Shown here piece by piece: positions 15,632 to 22,287 of a DNA stretch of 64,000 nucleotides (its first letter is position 1; every line of letters starts with the position of its first letter). The stretch comes from a virus. Under the pieces are notes generated by a model that was not told where the DNA came from, searched no databases, and was given only the letters and a program-made list of their open reading frames with translations. The DNA lies in IMG/VR virus record IMGVR_UViG_3300010160_000003, positions 1-64,000 of that record, one strand, 5' to 3'. Position numbers and translations under genes: made by a program.

Positions 15632-15814
15632 ATGATGACACGCAAGGACTATGTAGCAACTGCTGAAATTCTAAATGGATTCAAAGATATAATCTTAGAT
15701 GAAATTACTTTTGCTGATTTGGTAGATGAATTTTCTCTAATGTTTGAAAGTGATAATCCAAAATTCTCACCAACAATTTTTGAAACCGCTTGCTATAAAA
15801 ATGCAGATGAATAA
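15632..15814 (+). CDS. Hypothetical protein (60 aa)
   Basis: MMTRKDYVATAEILNGFKDIILDEITFADLVDEFSLMFESDNPKFSPTIFETAC...: the RKDYVATAEIL...F..MF..DNP.F....F..AC pattern is common in small phage proteins across tailed phages; function unknown. Last gene before the stem-loop terminator. Confidence 0.7.
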   Translation: MMTRKDYVATAEILNGFKDIILDEITFADLVDEFSLMFESDNPKFSPTIFETACYKNADE

Positions 15815-15829
15815 ATAAAATAAAAGACC

Positions 15830-15862
15830 TGAGCAAGTCTGTGCAAAACTGCTCACTTTTTT
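15830..15862 (+). terminator. Conserved CCTGAGCA stem-loop terminator, copy 1
   Basis: TGAGCA (15830-15835) pairs with TGCTCA (15850-15855), followed by CTTTTTT. One of five related stem-loops (others near 19077, 19578, 20803, 22041) with AAAC before the right arm. Confidence 0.75.
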
Positions 15863-16070
15863 ATTGCAAAAAAACCCGGCCCGTTTTCCACAGGTTTATC
15901 CACAGGCAGGTTTAAGATACGCTTACGACACGCCCGAGATCTTGTGAGATTAATCACACCGAAAATGTATCCACATTGTGAGATTTATCCTCTACGATTT
16001 GAAAATGTCACCCGTATCTGATAGGATTACATAGTAATAATAAATTAACTAAAGAAAGAGGTTGCCCCCT
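15863..16070. promoter_or_regulatory. Control region with DnaA box and class II promoter
   Basis: GC block CCCGGCCCG (15875-15883), TTATCCACA (15896-15904), TGTGA-N6-TCACA (15943-15958), a half site, and class II promoter TGTCAC-N10-TAGGAT (16006-16027) with TTGAAA at -35. Confidence 0.65.
16006..16027 (+). promoter_or_regulatory. Class II promoter (variant)
   Basis: TGTCAC-N10-TAGGAT, with TTGAAA 17 bp before the -10. Leads the eight-gene operon from 16071. Confidence 0.6.
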
Positions 16071-16298
16071 ATGGCTACTAAAGCATATTCTATCGTAGAT
16101 TTACTTGAAGGTAAATACTATCGCTCACACTCCCGTTATATTGACGGACTAATCACTTACGCAGAAAAGCGTGACTCAGTTTACTATGGCGAAGGCTTTG
16201 AGGCTTACCTTGTAAAAGTACGCCCTACCTATAAGGGATTCCCTGATTTGCCCAAAGCAGATTTTTATGCTACGATTGCAGTAAAGGTTGGAGAATAA
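16071..16298 (+). CDS. Hypothetical protein (75 aa)
   Basis: MATKAYSIVDLLEGKYYRSHSRYIDGLITYAEKRDSVYYGEGFEAYLVKVRPTYKGF...: beta-rich, basic. The ATG at 16071 is chosen over an in-frame TTG at 16062 because AAAGAGG lies at the right distance and CCCCC-T-ATG is shared with other class II leaders. No family recognised. Confidence 0.7.
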   Translation: MATKAYSIVDLLEGKYYRSHSRYIDGLITYAEKRDSVYYGEGFEAYLVKVRPTYKGFPDLPKADFYATIAVKVGE

Positions 16299-16300
16299 TA

Positions 16301-16411
16301 ATGGACTTCTATGATGACTACTATGAAACAGATATGATACGCCCAGATGTAAAAGATTGCTATTGCAAACTTCACTCAATTTGTACTAACTGCATGAAGG
16401 GATATAACTAA
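16301..16411 (+). CDS. Small Cys-rich peptide (36 aa)
   Basis: MDFYDDYYETDMIRPDVKDCYCKLHSICTNCMKGYN: CxC, His, CxxC, enough for one zinc. Stop overlaps the next start. Resembles a zinc finger after an acidic Tyr-rich tail. Confidence 0.6.
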   Translation: MDFYDDYYETDMIRPDVKDCYCKLHSICTNCMKGYN

Positions 16412-16599
16412 TGGGAAACTTATTTGATGAGATTGGCACTTGCTACACTTGCTATGATGAAGGACTAATAATGAAAGATGAGTTTATTACAGATTTTTGC
16501 AACGATTGTGAAAAAGGCTCAGTCCTTGCTAATGAGTATGCTATATGGTATGCTGAAAATGAAATGAACGAATACACTAAAGAAATGGAAAATGCATAA
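16411..16599 (+). CDS. Small zinc-ribbon protein (62 aa)
   Basis: GTCYTCYDEGLIMKDEFITDFCNDCEKGSVLANEYA...: two CxxC pairs about 20 residues apart, then an acidic helix. TAATG coupling on both ends. Function unknown. Confidence 0.7.
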   Translation: MGNLFDEIGTCYTCYDEGLIMKDEFITDFCNDCEKGSVLANEYAIWYAENEMNEYTKEMENA

Positions 16600-16814
16600 T
16601 GGAATATCTATACGCAATAACAGTATCCTATGACGGCAACACACCTCATTGGACAGGTCGCTACTCAGACGCACTAACCGCCGTTGATGAGTTTAATAAG
16701 CATATTGATTGGGGATTTGCAGATGAATACGCAACAGTTAATTTATCTGAGCCAAGTGGAAAGATGCACACACGCACTTTCTATCGTGAAGGCAGAAGGG
16801 TTGTGACTAAGTAA
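16599..16814 (+). CDS. Hypothetical protein (71 aa)
   Basis: MEYLYAITVSYDGNTPHWTGRYSDALTAVDEFNKHIDWGFADEYATVNLSEPSGKMHTRTFYREG...: alpha-beta pattern with SDALTAVDEF helix. Such proteins recur in actinophage early regions; function unknown. Confidence 0.65.
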   Translation: MEYLYAITVSYDGNTPHWTGRYSDALTAVDEFNKHIDWGFADEYATVNLSEPSGKMHTRTFYREGRRVVTK

Positions 16815-16978
16815 TGGAAATTTTTGAGTTTAATACTTTCATAGATGTCGAGGCAGAGTCGTATGATGAAGCCATTGATGTCTTTCAATTCCAATTAAAG
16901 TATGGAATAAATAAAGATAATGTCTATGTCGCAGACATAAAGCAATTAACTAACAACAACGAAAGCGTAGAGGTATAA
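16814..16978 (+). CDS. Small acidic protein (54 aa)
   Basis: MEIFEFNTFIDVEAESYDEAIDVFQFQLKYGINKDNVYVADIKQL...: beta-helix-beta plan similar to the 46-aa protein at 13381 (VEADDFESAL), suggesting a small paralogous family. TAATG overlap upstream. Confidence 0.65.
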   Translation: MEIFEFNTFIDVEAESYDEAIDVFQFQLKYGINKDNVYVADIKQLTNNNESVEV

Positions 16979-16981
16979 ATA

Positions 16982-17269
16982 ATGGGAAGCGTAACAGCAA
17001 TTGGATTAGCAGATAGCGTATTAGATTTAGAAACTCAATTACTCTATCACTTGAAGGGTAATCACTATCCACCAGTACCAGCAGAAATGGTAACACCATG
17101 CATTGAAGCCATTGATGCAGCCTATGATGAAGATTTTAACCGCATGATTGACATGCCAAAGGTCGGTGACTTTCAGATTCTCTATAAAGACTCAACGCAA
17201 GCACCAGCGTGGGCAATTATTGAACAACACCACTTGGATTGGTTTATCACACCAACAGAGGAGGACTAA
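16982..17269 (+). CDS. Conserved phage protein (95 aa)
   Basis: DSVLDLETQLLYHLKGNHYPPVPAEMVTPCIEAIDAAYDEDFNRMIDMP...: the LxGNHYPPVPxxMVxPCIEAIDA motif is frequent in actinobacteriophage proteins of unknown function. Coupled to the 24-aa gene. Confidence 0.7.
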   Translation: MGSVTAIGLADSVLDLETQLLYHLKGNHYPPVPAEMVTPCIEAIDAAYDEDFNRMIDMPKVGDFQILYKDSTQAPAWAIIEQHHLDWFITPTEED

Positions 17270-17343
17270 TGACAGATTTTTATATTCCCCACTCAAAGTA
17301 TTGTGATTGCAACGAATGCCTAACTATTGAGGAGAATGAATAA
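17269..17343 (+). CDS. 24-residue Cys-containing peptide
   Basis: MTDFYIPHSKYCDCNECLTIEENE: CxCxxC with His8. ATG overlaps the TAA before it and its TAA abuts the next ATG, so translation is likely despite its size. Confidence 0.5.
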   Translation: MTDFYIPHSKYCDCNECLTIEENE

Positions 17344-17577
17344 ATGTCTGATACAATAAAAAACGTGGAACTTAGATTTGCTGATAACTTAACACCCTCT
17401 CAACTTATGCCAGGAGATCTAGTCAAGGTTGATGGTGAGTGTGTAACTATTGAAACCCTTACAGAAAATAAACACGGGTTTAATATTTATGCTAGAGATG
17501 ATTTTAACGAAGAGGTTCATTTTTATTTATTTGATGATGAAACTATTGAGTGGTATGTATTTTTTGAAGAAGAATAA
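17344..17577 (+). CDS. Small acidic beta protein (77 aa)
   Basis: ...LTPSQLMPGDLVKVDGECVTIETLTENKHGFNIYARDDFNEEVHFYLFDDETIEWYVFFEEE: the PGDLVKVDGE..V motif resembles intein-hint-like or SH3-like small barrels. Ends the operon. Function unknown. Confidence 0.65.
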   Translation: MSDTIKNVELRFADNLTPSQLMPGDLVKVDGECVTIETLTENKHGFNIYARDDFNEEVHFYLFDDETIEWYVFFEEE

Positions 17578-17658
17578 TCACTAAACTAATTTTTAATCCT
17601 TCCCATCACAAAAAACCGCCCGGCACATTTTTTATAGAATGTCAAGTATTTACGTAAT

Positions 17659-17687
17659 TTGACATTTTTCCCCATGTATGCTAAGAT
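17659..17687 (+). promoter_or_regulatory. Class I (leaderless) promoter
   Basis: TTGACA-N17-TAAGAT, then six bases to ATG 17694. GC block GCCCGGCAC at 17618-17626 and TTTACGTAA lie upstream. Confidence 0.8.
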
Positions 17688-17693
17688 TAATTT

Positions 17694-17855
17694 ATGAAAA
17701 CAAGAAAAAACCCCGAGGAATTGCGTAGACTTATGGAATTACGCCGTAGTAATGCAGCCTCAGCCGTACCCTCAAAGAAAAACTATTCTAGAAAAAATAA
17801 ATGTCAGTCCCTTATGCTAGAATTAAAGAAAGAAAGCGAGTCCCCTAATGACTAA
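17694..17855 (+). CDS. Small basic protein (53 aa), leaderless
   Basis: MKTRKNPEELRRLMELRRSNAASAVPSKKNYSRKNK...: Arg/Lys-rich helix, possibly nucleic-acid binding. No ribosome site but ideal leaderless spacing. Its 3' third contains the class II promoter of the next gene and its end overlaps that gene by eight bases, so the reading may be partly incidental. Confidence 0.5.
   Translation: MKTRKNPEELRRLMELRRSNAASAVPSKKNYSRKNKCQSLMLELKKESESPND
17802..17823 (+). promoter_or_regulatory. Class II promoter inside the 53-aa ORF
   Basis: TGTCAG-N10-TAGAAT upstream of the Gp88-like gene at 17848. Confidence 0.7.
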
Positions 17856-18570
17856 ACTACTAAGAAGCAAAGATAGAAAAGTAACTAATGCCGTATCCCC
17901 TAATGGTAAGACTGCCACTATTGCTAATACTTTTGGTCTTCCCGCAGGAAAAGCATATTCATGTCCTGGAGCCACAACAGTATGCGAAAGTGTATGCTAT
18001 GCAGGAAAGTTAGAAAAAATATTCCCTAGTGTTAAAGTTAATCTATTACACAATTGGGATTTACTAAAAAATGCAGACGGTGTTACTATGACAACACTAC
18101 TTAATGAAATGATAGATGAGTTTATTGTTGATTGTGAAAAGAAAAATGCAGAAAAGTTATTCCGTATCCACTGGGACGGAGATTTTTTCAATGACACTTA
18201 TGCAATGGCATGGCGTGAGGTTATTCTTAATTATCCTACCGTTCAATTCTGGGTATACACTAGAGTTTCATCTGCGGCTCTTATTCTAAAGGGAATACAA
18301 AACCTATCTCTCTATTTTTCTGCAGATAGCGAAAATATCAAAACTGCCGTTGACTTAAAATTAAATAATGGTATTCGCATGGCGTACCTTGCTAAGACAT
18401 TCGCAATAGGACAAGCAGACATAAAAGAAATGATAGGTAAGCCTAGTGCTAAGTGTCCTGAGAATAATAAACAAATTCCGCTAATCTCAACCAAAGGTTC
18501 GGCTTGCGTTTCTTGCTCATTGTGTGTATACTCTAAGAGTGACATAATTTTTTCTAGTAGTAAGAAGTGA
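17848..18570 (+). CDS. Gene product 88-family protein (240 aa)
   Basis: The start (KVTNAVSPNGKTATIANTFGLPAGKAYSCPGATTVCESVCYAGK) matches the mycobacteriophage Gp88 family: an N-terminal Cys cluster CPGATxxCxxxCYAGK, a central HWDGDFFN segment and a C-terminal CxxCxLC cluster (ACVSCSLCVYSKSD). The Cys clusters suggest metal or Fe-S binding. Biochemical function of the family is unknown to me. Own class II promoter and CCCC-ATG leader. Confidence 0.8.
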   Translation: MTKLLRSKDRKVTNAVSPNGKTATIANTFGLPAGKAYSCPGATTVCESVCYAGKLEKIFPSVKVNLLHNWDLLKNADGVTMTTLLNEMIDEFIVDCEKKNAEKLFRIHWDGDFFNDTYAMAWREVILNYPTVQFWVYTRVSSAALILKGIQNLSLYFSADSENIKTAVDLKLNNGIRMAYLAKTFAIGQADIKEMIGKPSAKCPENNKQIPLISTKGSACVSCSLCVYSKSDIIFSSSKK

Positions 18571-18576
18571 GATAAA

Positions 18577-18642
18577 ATGGAAGGCTATAAAATATTTTTA
18601 TTTTTTTTATTATTTTTATTTATTTTATTTTTAAACCAGTGA
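18577..18642 (+). CDS. 21-residue hydrophobic membrane peptide
   Basis: MEGYKIFLFFLLFLFILFLNQ: nearly pure Phe/Leu/Ile helix, long enough to span a membrane. Six bases after the Gp88-like stop with GAAGTGAG upstream. The coding DNA is a T-run, so chance cannot be excluded. Confidence 0.4.
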   Translation: MEGYKIFLFFLLFLFILFLNQ

Positions 18643-18895
18643 AAACTGGCCCGGCACAAAAATATTTAAAAGTCAAATTTTAACCTTTAAGAAGATCAAT
18701 TTATTTCCCCGATTACGTATGAGATTAATCACACCCAAAAACCTCACTAGGATTTGCTTTTATGACATTTTTATGTCATACTTAGGGTATAAACAAATAA
18801 CAATTCCAAATAGTGAGATTTTTAGGTATTCAACTTGAAAATGTCAGTAGGAAATGTTATACTTAAAATATCAACTAAACAGAAAAGAGAAAATC
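18643..18895. promoter_or_regulatory. Control region before the 54-aa gene
   Basis: Hairpin CCAGT-GAAA-ACTGG (18636-18649), GC block GGCCCGGCAC (18648-18657), near-perfect CRP-like site (18718-18733), then class II promoter TGTCAG-N10-TATACT (18842-18863) with TTGAAA at -35. Confidence 0.65.
18842..18863 (+). promoter_or_regulatory. Class II promoter
   Basis: TGTCAG-N10-TATACT with TTGAAA 17 bp before the -10; drives the 54-aa gene at 18896. Confidence 0.75.
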
Positions 18896-19060
18896 ATGTC
18901 AGTAGCAACCGCAACTTATCGTGTAGGAGATACCTATACAACACAGAAGTCAAAAGTAACAGGAGTCATTGAGGAAATCACAACTCTTGCAAATGGTAAT
19001 GTTCGTGTTAAGTTAAATGTAGAAGGCAACACTCGCTACACAACTTGGACAGCAAAGTAA
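18896..19060 (+). CDS. Small beta protein (54 aa)
   Basis: MSVATATYRVGDTYTTQKSKVTGVIEEITTLANGNVRVKLNVEGNTRYTTWTAK: SH3-like beta strands. Start at 18896 follows AAAAGAGAA; a longer frame from 18854 lacks a ribosome site and begins in the promoter. Repeats of this type often bind nucleic acids; unproven. Confidence 0.7.
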   Translation: MSVATATYRVGDTYTTQKSKVTGVIEEITTLANGNVRVKLNVEGNTRYTTWTAK

Positions 19061-19076
19061 TCTAATTACTTATTCC

Positions 19077-19099
19077 TGAGTATGAAATAAAACTACTCA
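19077..19099 (+). other. CCTGAGTA stem-loop, copy 2
   Basis: TGAGTA pairs with TACTCA; compared with other copies the C-G pair has become T-A on both arms, which is covariation. No T-run follows, so it may be a processing or stability element. Confidence 0.65.
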
Positions 19100-19141
19100 C
19101 GCAATACCCCCTAATAATCCACCAAAGAAAAGAGAAAACAA

Positions 19142-19564
19142 ATGGCTAGAGCAAAAGCAATAAATGTAAAAATCCCAACAGTACGAGTAATCGCAGGACT
19201 AGAGGAAGCACTCGCTACCCTAGAAGCAGACTACGCAACACAATCAGCAAAAGAAGCAAAGTACGAAATTGCTCGCAAGGCTTGGCAAAAAGAAGTTCAG
19301 GACTTTGCTATCGCAAACATCAGCAAGGCAGAAAACTTCCGCACCAACTTCCGTTCTTGGTCAAACAATCTCAACATTGACTTTGACTTGACAGTATTAG
19401 AAAAGGACTTGCCTAAAGAGCCTGAGCAGGACTACGAAGTAATCCATCAGCACACTTATCGTGAGTCAAAGAAAGAAATCACAAACGCAATTCGTCTGTT
19501 AAAAATGACAGATGAGGAAACAGTAAGCACAAGCACTTACAATGCTATTGCTCAGTATCTCTAA
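19142..19564 (+). CDS. Hypothetical helical protein (140 aa)
   Basis: MARAKAINVKIPTVRVIAGLEEALATLEADYATQSAKEAKYEIARKAWQKEVQDFA...: long charged helices (residues ~20-60) then HQHTYRESKKEITNAIRLLKMTDEETVSTSTYN. No membrane or metal motif. AAAAGAGAAAA ribosome region. Bracketed by stem-loops 2 and 3. Function unknown. Confidence 0.65.
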   Translation: MARAKAINVKIPTVRVIAGLEEALATLEADYATQSAKEAKYEIARKAWQKEVQDFAIANISKAENFRTNFRSWSNNLNIDFDLTVLEKDLPKEPEQDYEVIHQHTYRESKKEITNAIRLLKMTDEETVSTSTYNAIAQYL

Positions 19565-19577
19565 ATAATCCAACACC

Positions 19578-19600
19578 TGAGTATGTGTATAAACTGCTCA
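19578..19600 (+). other. CCTGAGTA stem-loop, copy 3
   Basis: TGAGTA with TGCTCA (one G-T pair), AAAC before the right arm; 14 bases after the stop of the 140-aa gene. Confidence 0.6.
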
Positions 19601-19611
19601 CACAATTAAAT

Positions 19612-19718
19612 GATGGTCTGTCCGTTCCGACGGCATAGGTAAGAGTGTGACCCTTTAACCAAAGGGTATTGAGTCATAACGGCACACCGCCATCCACCCC
19701 TCCCCAGGATCCAGGGAA
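19612..19718 (+). ncRNA. Candidate structured RNA
   Basis: GC-richer than its surroundings. CCGT-TCCG-ACGG (19622-19633), ACCCTTT-AACC-AAAGGGT (7 perfect pairs, 19650-19667) enclosed by GTGTG/CACAC (19645-19649, 19683-19687), and TCCC/GGGA near 19701-19716. No coding frame. Strand follows neighbours; function unknown. Confidence 0.4.
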
Positions 19719-19727
19719 ATTGACAAA

Positions 19728-19749
19728 TGTCAGACCCTCATAGTATAAT
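19728..19749 (+). promoter_or_regulatory. Class II promoter
   Basis: TGTCAG-N10-TATAAT with TTGACA 18 bp before the -10. Confidence 0.8.
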
Positions 19750-19777
19750 TAATATAACCAACAAGAAGGAGCCCCAA

Positions 19778-20275
19778 ATGGGATTAGATATGTACCTTAG
19801 TGCAAGAAAGCACTTAGAAAAAATCAACTGGAAAGCACTACAAGGAAATGATGAACTATCTTATTCATCTCCTGAAGCCGTATATCCTAAGTTTAATGAC
19901 CTAATGGAAATCACACAACTATCAGATGTTGCTACAGATATTTATGGAGCAGAGGTATCAGTTACTTGTGCCTACTGGCGCAAGGCTAATCAGATACACA
20001 ACTGGTTCGTTACAAATGTTCAAGGCGATAACGATAACTGCGGAGAATACTATGTATCACAAGATAAACTAACAGAATTAATGGTTTTATGCGAACACGC
20101 ACTTGAAAATAAAGACCCAGCACTACTACCCCCACAAGAAGGATTTTTCTTTGGGGGCACAGATATTGATGAGTGGTATTGGAATCAACTAAAGAATACT
20201 ATTACTCAGTTAAAGCGTATCTTTGCTTTCCCTGAAATTAATAATCTCTCATTCTACTATAACTCATCTTGGTAA
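19778..20275 (+). CDS. Conserved phage protein of the MGLDMYL type (165 aa)
   Basis: MGLDMYLSARKHLEK..., AYWRKANQIHNWFVTNVQGDNDNCGEYYVSQDKLTELMVLCEHAL and GFFFGGTDIDEWYW are hallmarks of a family often found in phages and bacteria, sometimes mislabelled phosphoglycerate kinase. Start at 19778 follows AAGGAG-CCCC; a frame from 19727 begins in the promoter. No proven activity. Confidence 0.8.
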   Translation: MGLDMYLSARKHLEKINWKALQGNDELSYSSPEAVYPKFNDLMEITQLSDVATDIYGAEVSVTCAYWRKANQIHNWFVTNVQGDNDNCGEYYVSQDKLTELMVLCEHALENKDPALLPPQEGFFFGGTDIDEWYWNQLKNTITQLKRIFAFPEINNLSFYYNSSW

Positions 20276-20283
20276 TTGACAAT

Positions 20284-20305
20284 TGTCAGTACCCTGCGAT
20301 ATACT
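20284..20305 (+). promoter_or_regulatory. Class II promoter
   Basis: TGTCAG-N10-TATACT with TTGACA 18 bp before the -10. Confidence 0.8.
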
Positions 20306-20337
20306 TAAACTAACCAACTAACAGAAAGAGGCCCCCA

Positions 20338-20751
20338 ATGGAGCAAACAGTAATACCAGCAACAACGCAAGAATTTCTACAATCTCAGGTATCAATTAAA
20401 GATGAGCGTATTGCTCAACTAGAAGAGCATATCCAAAAACTAACACAACGTTCATATACAGATTCTGCAGAGCGCAACCGTATGGTTGAGGGTATGCAAG
20501 AGTGGACACTTAATGAACTAGAAAATGAAGACATAACAGAAGAGCAAGCAGAAGCAATTGCTGAAATTATGGGCTTTGAACTTACAAAAGAGTTTGAGGT
20601 TGAAGTTACTGTTCTTTATTCTGTTACAGTTAATGCACGTAATGAGGAGCAGGCTACTAATGCAATTCACGATATTGATTTTGATACCGTTGACTATAAC
20701 TCAGACTCAATTCAATACTTGTCATCATCAATTGATAGAGTAGATATTTAG
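20338..20751 (+). CDS. Coiled-coil protein (137 aa)
   Basis: Residues ~15-60 form a coiled coil (SIKDERIAQLEEHIQKLTQRSYTDSAERNRM); the C-terminal half is beta-rich (FEVEVTVLYSVTVNARNEEQATNAIHDI), a small ferredoxin-like plan also seen in the 46- and 54-aa proteins. AAAGAGG-CCCCC-AATG leader. Function unknown. Confidence 0.65.
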   Translation: MEQTVIPATTQEFLQSQVSIKDERIAQLEEHIQKLTQRSYTDSAERNRMVEGMQEWTLNELENEDITEEQAEAIAEIMGFELTKEFEVEVTVLYSVTVNARNEEQATNAIHDIDFDTVDYNSDSIQYLSSSIDRVDI

Positions 20752-20785
20752 TAGGGGGCTACTAATAGACATGCCGAATGTCTAT
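20749..20785 (+). other. Two tandem hairpins starting at the stop codon
   Basis: TAGTAG-GGGG-CTACTA (20749-20764, including the TAG stop) and ATAGACAT-GCCGA-ATGTCTAT (20765-20785, 8 perfect pairs), directly followed by the terminator stem. A compact three-hairpin 3' UTR. Confidence 0.6.
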
Positions 20786-20800
20786 AAACTAGGCAAGGGA

Positions 20801-20837
20801 CCTAAGCATTGTCCACGTAAACTGCTTATTTTTTTTA
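20801..20837 (+). terminator. CCTAAGCA stem-loop terminator, copy 4
   Basis: TAAGCA (20803-20808) pairs with TGCTTA (20823-20828), then TTTTTTTTTA. Both arms differ from copy 1 at the same pair (G-C to A-T), supporting RNA function. Confidence 0.75.
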
Positions 20838-21012
20838 TTTATTCAGTTGCATAAAATGTGGGCCGGGGCAGTTGTGATCAATATCACATTGTGAATTACG
20901 ACACAGTTACGATATGCCCGAATTGCCCCATGTCTGCTTATACGATTTGACTTTGTCAGCCCTGTCTGCTAAACTTAGTATAACAATCAAACAGAAAAGG
21001 AAAAATAAACTC
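20838..21012. promoter_or_regulatory. Control region of the DUF932 gene
   Basis: GC block GGGCCGGGGC (20860-20869), TGTGA-N6-TCACA (20873-20888) and class II promoter TGTCAG-N10-TAAACT (20954-20975) with TTGACT at -35. Confidence 0.7.
20954..20975 (+). promoter_or_regulatory. Class II promoter
   Basis: TGTCAG-N10-TAAACT with TTGACT 17 bp before the -10; drives the DUF932 gene at 21013. Confidence 0.75.
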
Positions 21013-22029
21013 ATGGCACATGAACTAGAAACACAAAATGGAGTAGCCTCTTTCGCTTCATTTCGTGAACCTGCTTGGCATGGATTGGGTACTGTATTCA
21101 CAGAGGAAAAATCTACATCAGAAATGTTGGCTTCTGCCAATCTTAATGGTTGGAACGTTCGTCTAGAGGATTTAGTGACCCCTTCACATTTATCAAGCGA
21201 CAAAGAATATCAGTATGTCGTTCGCACTAACCCTACTGATAATTCTCAAACCGATATTCTTGGTGTTGTCGGTGAGCGATACCATGTAATGCAAAATGAG
21301 GATTTATTCTCATTTGGAGATAATATCCTAGACGGCGGTGGTCGTTGGGAAACTGCTGGCTCAATCAAGGGTGGTCGTGTTGTATTTGGTGCGTTAGCAC
21401 TAGAGCGTGAAACTATCCTAGACCCTAATGGTGTTGCTGATAAGGTAAAAACTTATTTACTTATTAACACTTCCCATGACGGTTCTATTGCAATTCAAGC
21501 AAGCATAACACCCGTTCGTGTTGTGTGTGCTAATACTCTCAATATGGCACTCAACACTACAAAAAAGAAAAATGGTATCAAGCAATCTTTCAAGATTCGC
21601 CATACGCAAACCGCACAAGGTAAAGTGCAAGTGGCTCGTGAAACTCTTGGGCTTGCTAATGCATACATGGATTCATTTGACATCATGGCAAAAACTTTAT
21701 TTGCTACTGAGGTCAATGCTAAAATGTTCAATGAGATTATTCTCGCTTCATATCCTAAGCCTGAAAAAGATGCTAAGGGTGCAATTAAAAAGTGGGAAAA
21801 TAAAGTTGATACTATCAACGACATTTACACAGGCGAGTTTAACGGCATGATTGCTGGTAATGCTTGGGGTGCGTTCAATGCACTAACTGAGCGACTAGAC
21901 TGGTATCGTTCTGCTCGTGGTGGTTCTAACGAGTCAATTCTTGCAAGTGCAAGTGGATTTGACCCTGCAATTAACGCAGAGAAAAATCGTTTGCTCAAAG
22001 TTGTAAAAAATGTAATGCAACTCGCATAA
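21013..22029 (+). CDS. DUF932 phage/plasmid-like protein (338 aa)
   Basis: MAHELETQNGVASFASFREPAWHGLGTVF at the start, ILGVVGERYHVMQNEDLFSFGDNIL, and HDGSIAIQASITPVRVVCANTLNMAL are signature segments of DUF932 (TIGR03299 type). Family members occur beside mobile-element and early phage genes; some are thought to act in DNA metabolism or anti-defence, but activity is unproven. I chose ATG 21013 (AAAAGGAAA upstream) over an earlier frame inside the promoter. Single-gene operon ending at stem-loop 5 and tRNA-Asp. Confidence 0.85.
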   Translation: MAHELETQNGVASFASFREPAWHGLGTVFTEEKSTSEMLASANLNGWNVRLEDLVTPSHLSSDKEYQYVVRTNPTDNSQTDILGVVGERYHVMQNEDLFSFGDNILDGGGRWETAGSIKGGRVVFGALALERETILDPNGVADKVKTYLLINTSHDGSIAIQASITPVRVVCANTLNMALNTTKKKNGIKQSFKIRHTQTAQGKVQVARETLGLANAYMDSFDIMAKTLFATEVNAKMFNEIILASYPKPEKDAKGAIKKWENKVDTINDIYTGEFNGMIAGNAWGAFNALTERLDWYRSARGGSNESILASASGFDPAINAEKNRLLKVVKNVMQLA

Positions 22030-22040
22030 CAAAATAATCC

Positions 22041-22062
22041 TGAGCATGATTGAAAACTGCTC
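22041..22062 (+). other. CCTGAGCA stem-loop, copy 5, abutting tRNA-Asp
   Basis: GAGCA pairs with TGCTC; a direct repeat GCATGATTG spans the stem-loop and the tRNA start. It may separate the DUF932 message from the tRNA. Confidence 0.6.
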
Positions 22063-22067
22063 CGCAT

Positions 22068-22144
22068 GATTGCGTAGAATAGTTGGTTAATTCGCTAGCC
22101 TGTCACGCTAGAGATCGTGGGTTCAAGTCCCATCGCAATCGCCA
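22068..22144 (+). tRNA. tRNA-Asp (anticodon GTC), CCA encoded
   Basis: Acceptor GATTGCG/CGCAATC (7 pairs), D arm GAAT..ATTC, anticodon arm CTAGC-CTGTCAC-GCTAG, T arm GTGGG-TTCAAGT-CCCAT, discriminator G and encoded CCA. All arms pair. Reads GAC/GAU. Confidence 0.95.
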
Positions 22145-22287
22145 ATAAAATGGGCCGGGTCCGTAACATTTTGTTATAAAACCAATTACGATAGATGACA
22201 TTTTTCCCCAAACCTTATTAAGAAGAACTTGACATTTCCCCCAAACCATGCAATAATTAATACATAACCCACTAACAAAGGAATTTC
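22145..22287. promoter_or_regulatory. Control region of the 140-aa gene
   Basis: GC block GGGCCGGG (22152-22159), AACATTTTGTTAT, TTACGA, TTTTTCCCC, and promoter TTGACA-N17-AATAAT (22229-22257). Ribosome site AAAGGAA. Confidence 0.65.

Noticed and set aside
18577-18642. T-rich tract after the Gp88-like gene as a plain terminator
   Set aside because: No stem precedes the T-run; it encodes an in-frame hydrophobic peptide, which I list with low confidence instead.
22041-22144. tRNA-Asp as an integration (attP) site
   Set aside because: A short direct repeat (GCATGATTG) is present but no integrase gene lies in the window; evidence too weak.
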